From Globisporangium splendens (taxonomy: Eukaryota > Oomycota > Peronosporomycetes > Pythiales > Pythiaceae), in assembly GCA_006386115.1 (NCBI GenBank), contig VFIW01000008.1:890582-954581 (forward strand): a stretch of DNA of 64,000 bases. The letters run 5' to 3'. Every line of letters begins with the position of its first letter. Position 1 is the stretch's first letter. Made by a program: the position numbers and the translations under genes. Under the pieces are notes generated by a model. It was not told the origin of the DNA and made no database searches. It saw only the letters and a program-made list of their open reading frames with translations. Positions 63,999 to 64,000 of this stretch are shown one piece after another.

Positions 63999-64000
63999 AC

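Larger units (their letters stand above)
59467..64000 (-). mobile_element. Ty3/gypsy chromovirus-like element 2 (truncated by window end)
   Basis: Minus-strand element: RT, RNase H, integrase and chromodomain, then about 400 bp, a polypurine tract and the 3' LTR. gag, protease and the 5' LTR are outside. A single-base deletion near 63500 shifts the pol frame between RT and RNase H. Sequence is clearly different from gypsy 1. It also carries a long antisense open frame. Confidence 0.92.

Overview
The window looks like nuclear DNA of an oomycete (Phytophthora/Pythium type). The support is compact GC-rich genes with few, short GT-AG introns, a PX-OTU protein, and sequences resembling the oomycete initiator just upstream of two start codons. 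A candidate axonemal protein would fit a zoosporic species. Species cannot be named from the sequence alone.

Left part (1-17,500) is ordinary housekeeping euchromatin. It holds a PX-OTU deubiquitinase-like gene (+), a CDC20-type APC/C activator (-), a full-size intronless ABCA transporter (-), a 3-kb stretch with no gene I can support, BUD31/G10 (+), a three-exon SRD5A3-type polyprenol reductase (-), a three-exon small protein resembling Piercer-type microtubule inner proteins (+), and a three-exon NDUFB9-like complex I LYR subunit (-). Exon joins were worked out from reading frame, splice sites and family conservation.

From 17,500 to 51,850 the window is an accessory region. It contains six copies (intact, frameshifted or fragmentary, all on the minus strand) of an unrecognised multi-pass membrane protein family with a Cys-rich loop. 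Two copies of a small single-pass protein with a 12-residue VYY repeat (+) lie among them, plus an ankyrin/F-box gene split by one in-frame stop. Segmental similarity around 19-20 kb, 40-41.9 kb and 49.5-49.9 kb shows repeated local duplication. This block is broken up by retrotransposons. One RNase H-bearing APE-type LINE family is present as at least five insertions (A, the B/C pair, D, E, F). A Ty3/gypsy chromovirus-like element with nearly identical 364-bp LTRs and an uninterrupted 1554-residue gag-pol is nested inside LINE E, which itself sits in a member of the membrane family.

Right part (51,850-64,000) holds two almost identical three-exon nitroreductase-family genes (-), separated by LINE F. 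It ends in a second Ty3/gypsy element (-) that runs off the window. That element has a 961-bp LTR with hairpin termini and paired CRE-like palindromes. It also carries a long open frame antisense to the integrase-chromodomain linker and the chromodomain.

The most interesting items are the membrane-protein family array, the antisense frame in the second gypsy element, the LINE pair arranged as expected from twin priming, the homogenised nitroreductase pair, and the TAA-CTA stop inside an otherwise continuous ankyrin-F-box reading frame.
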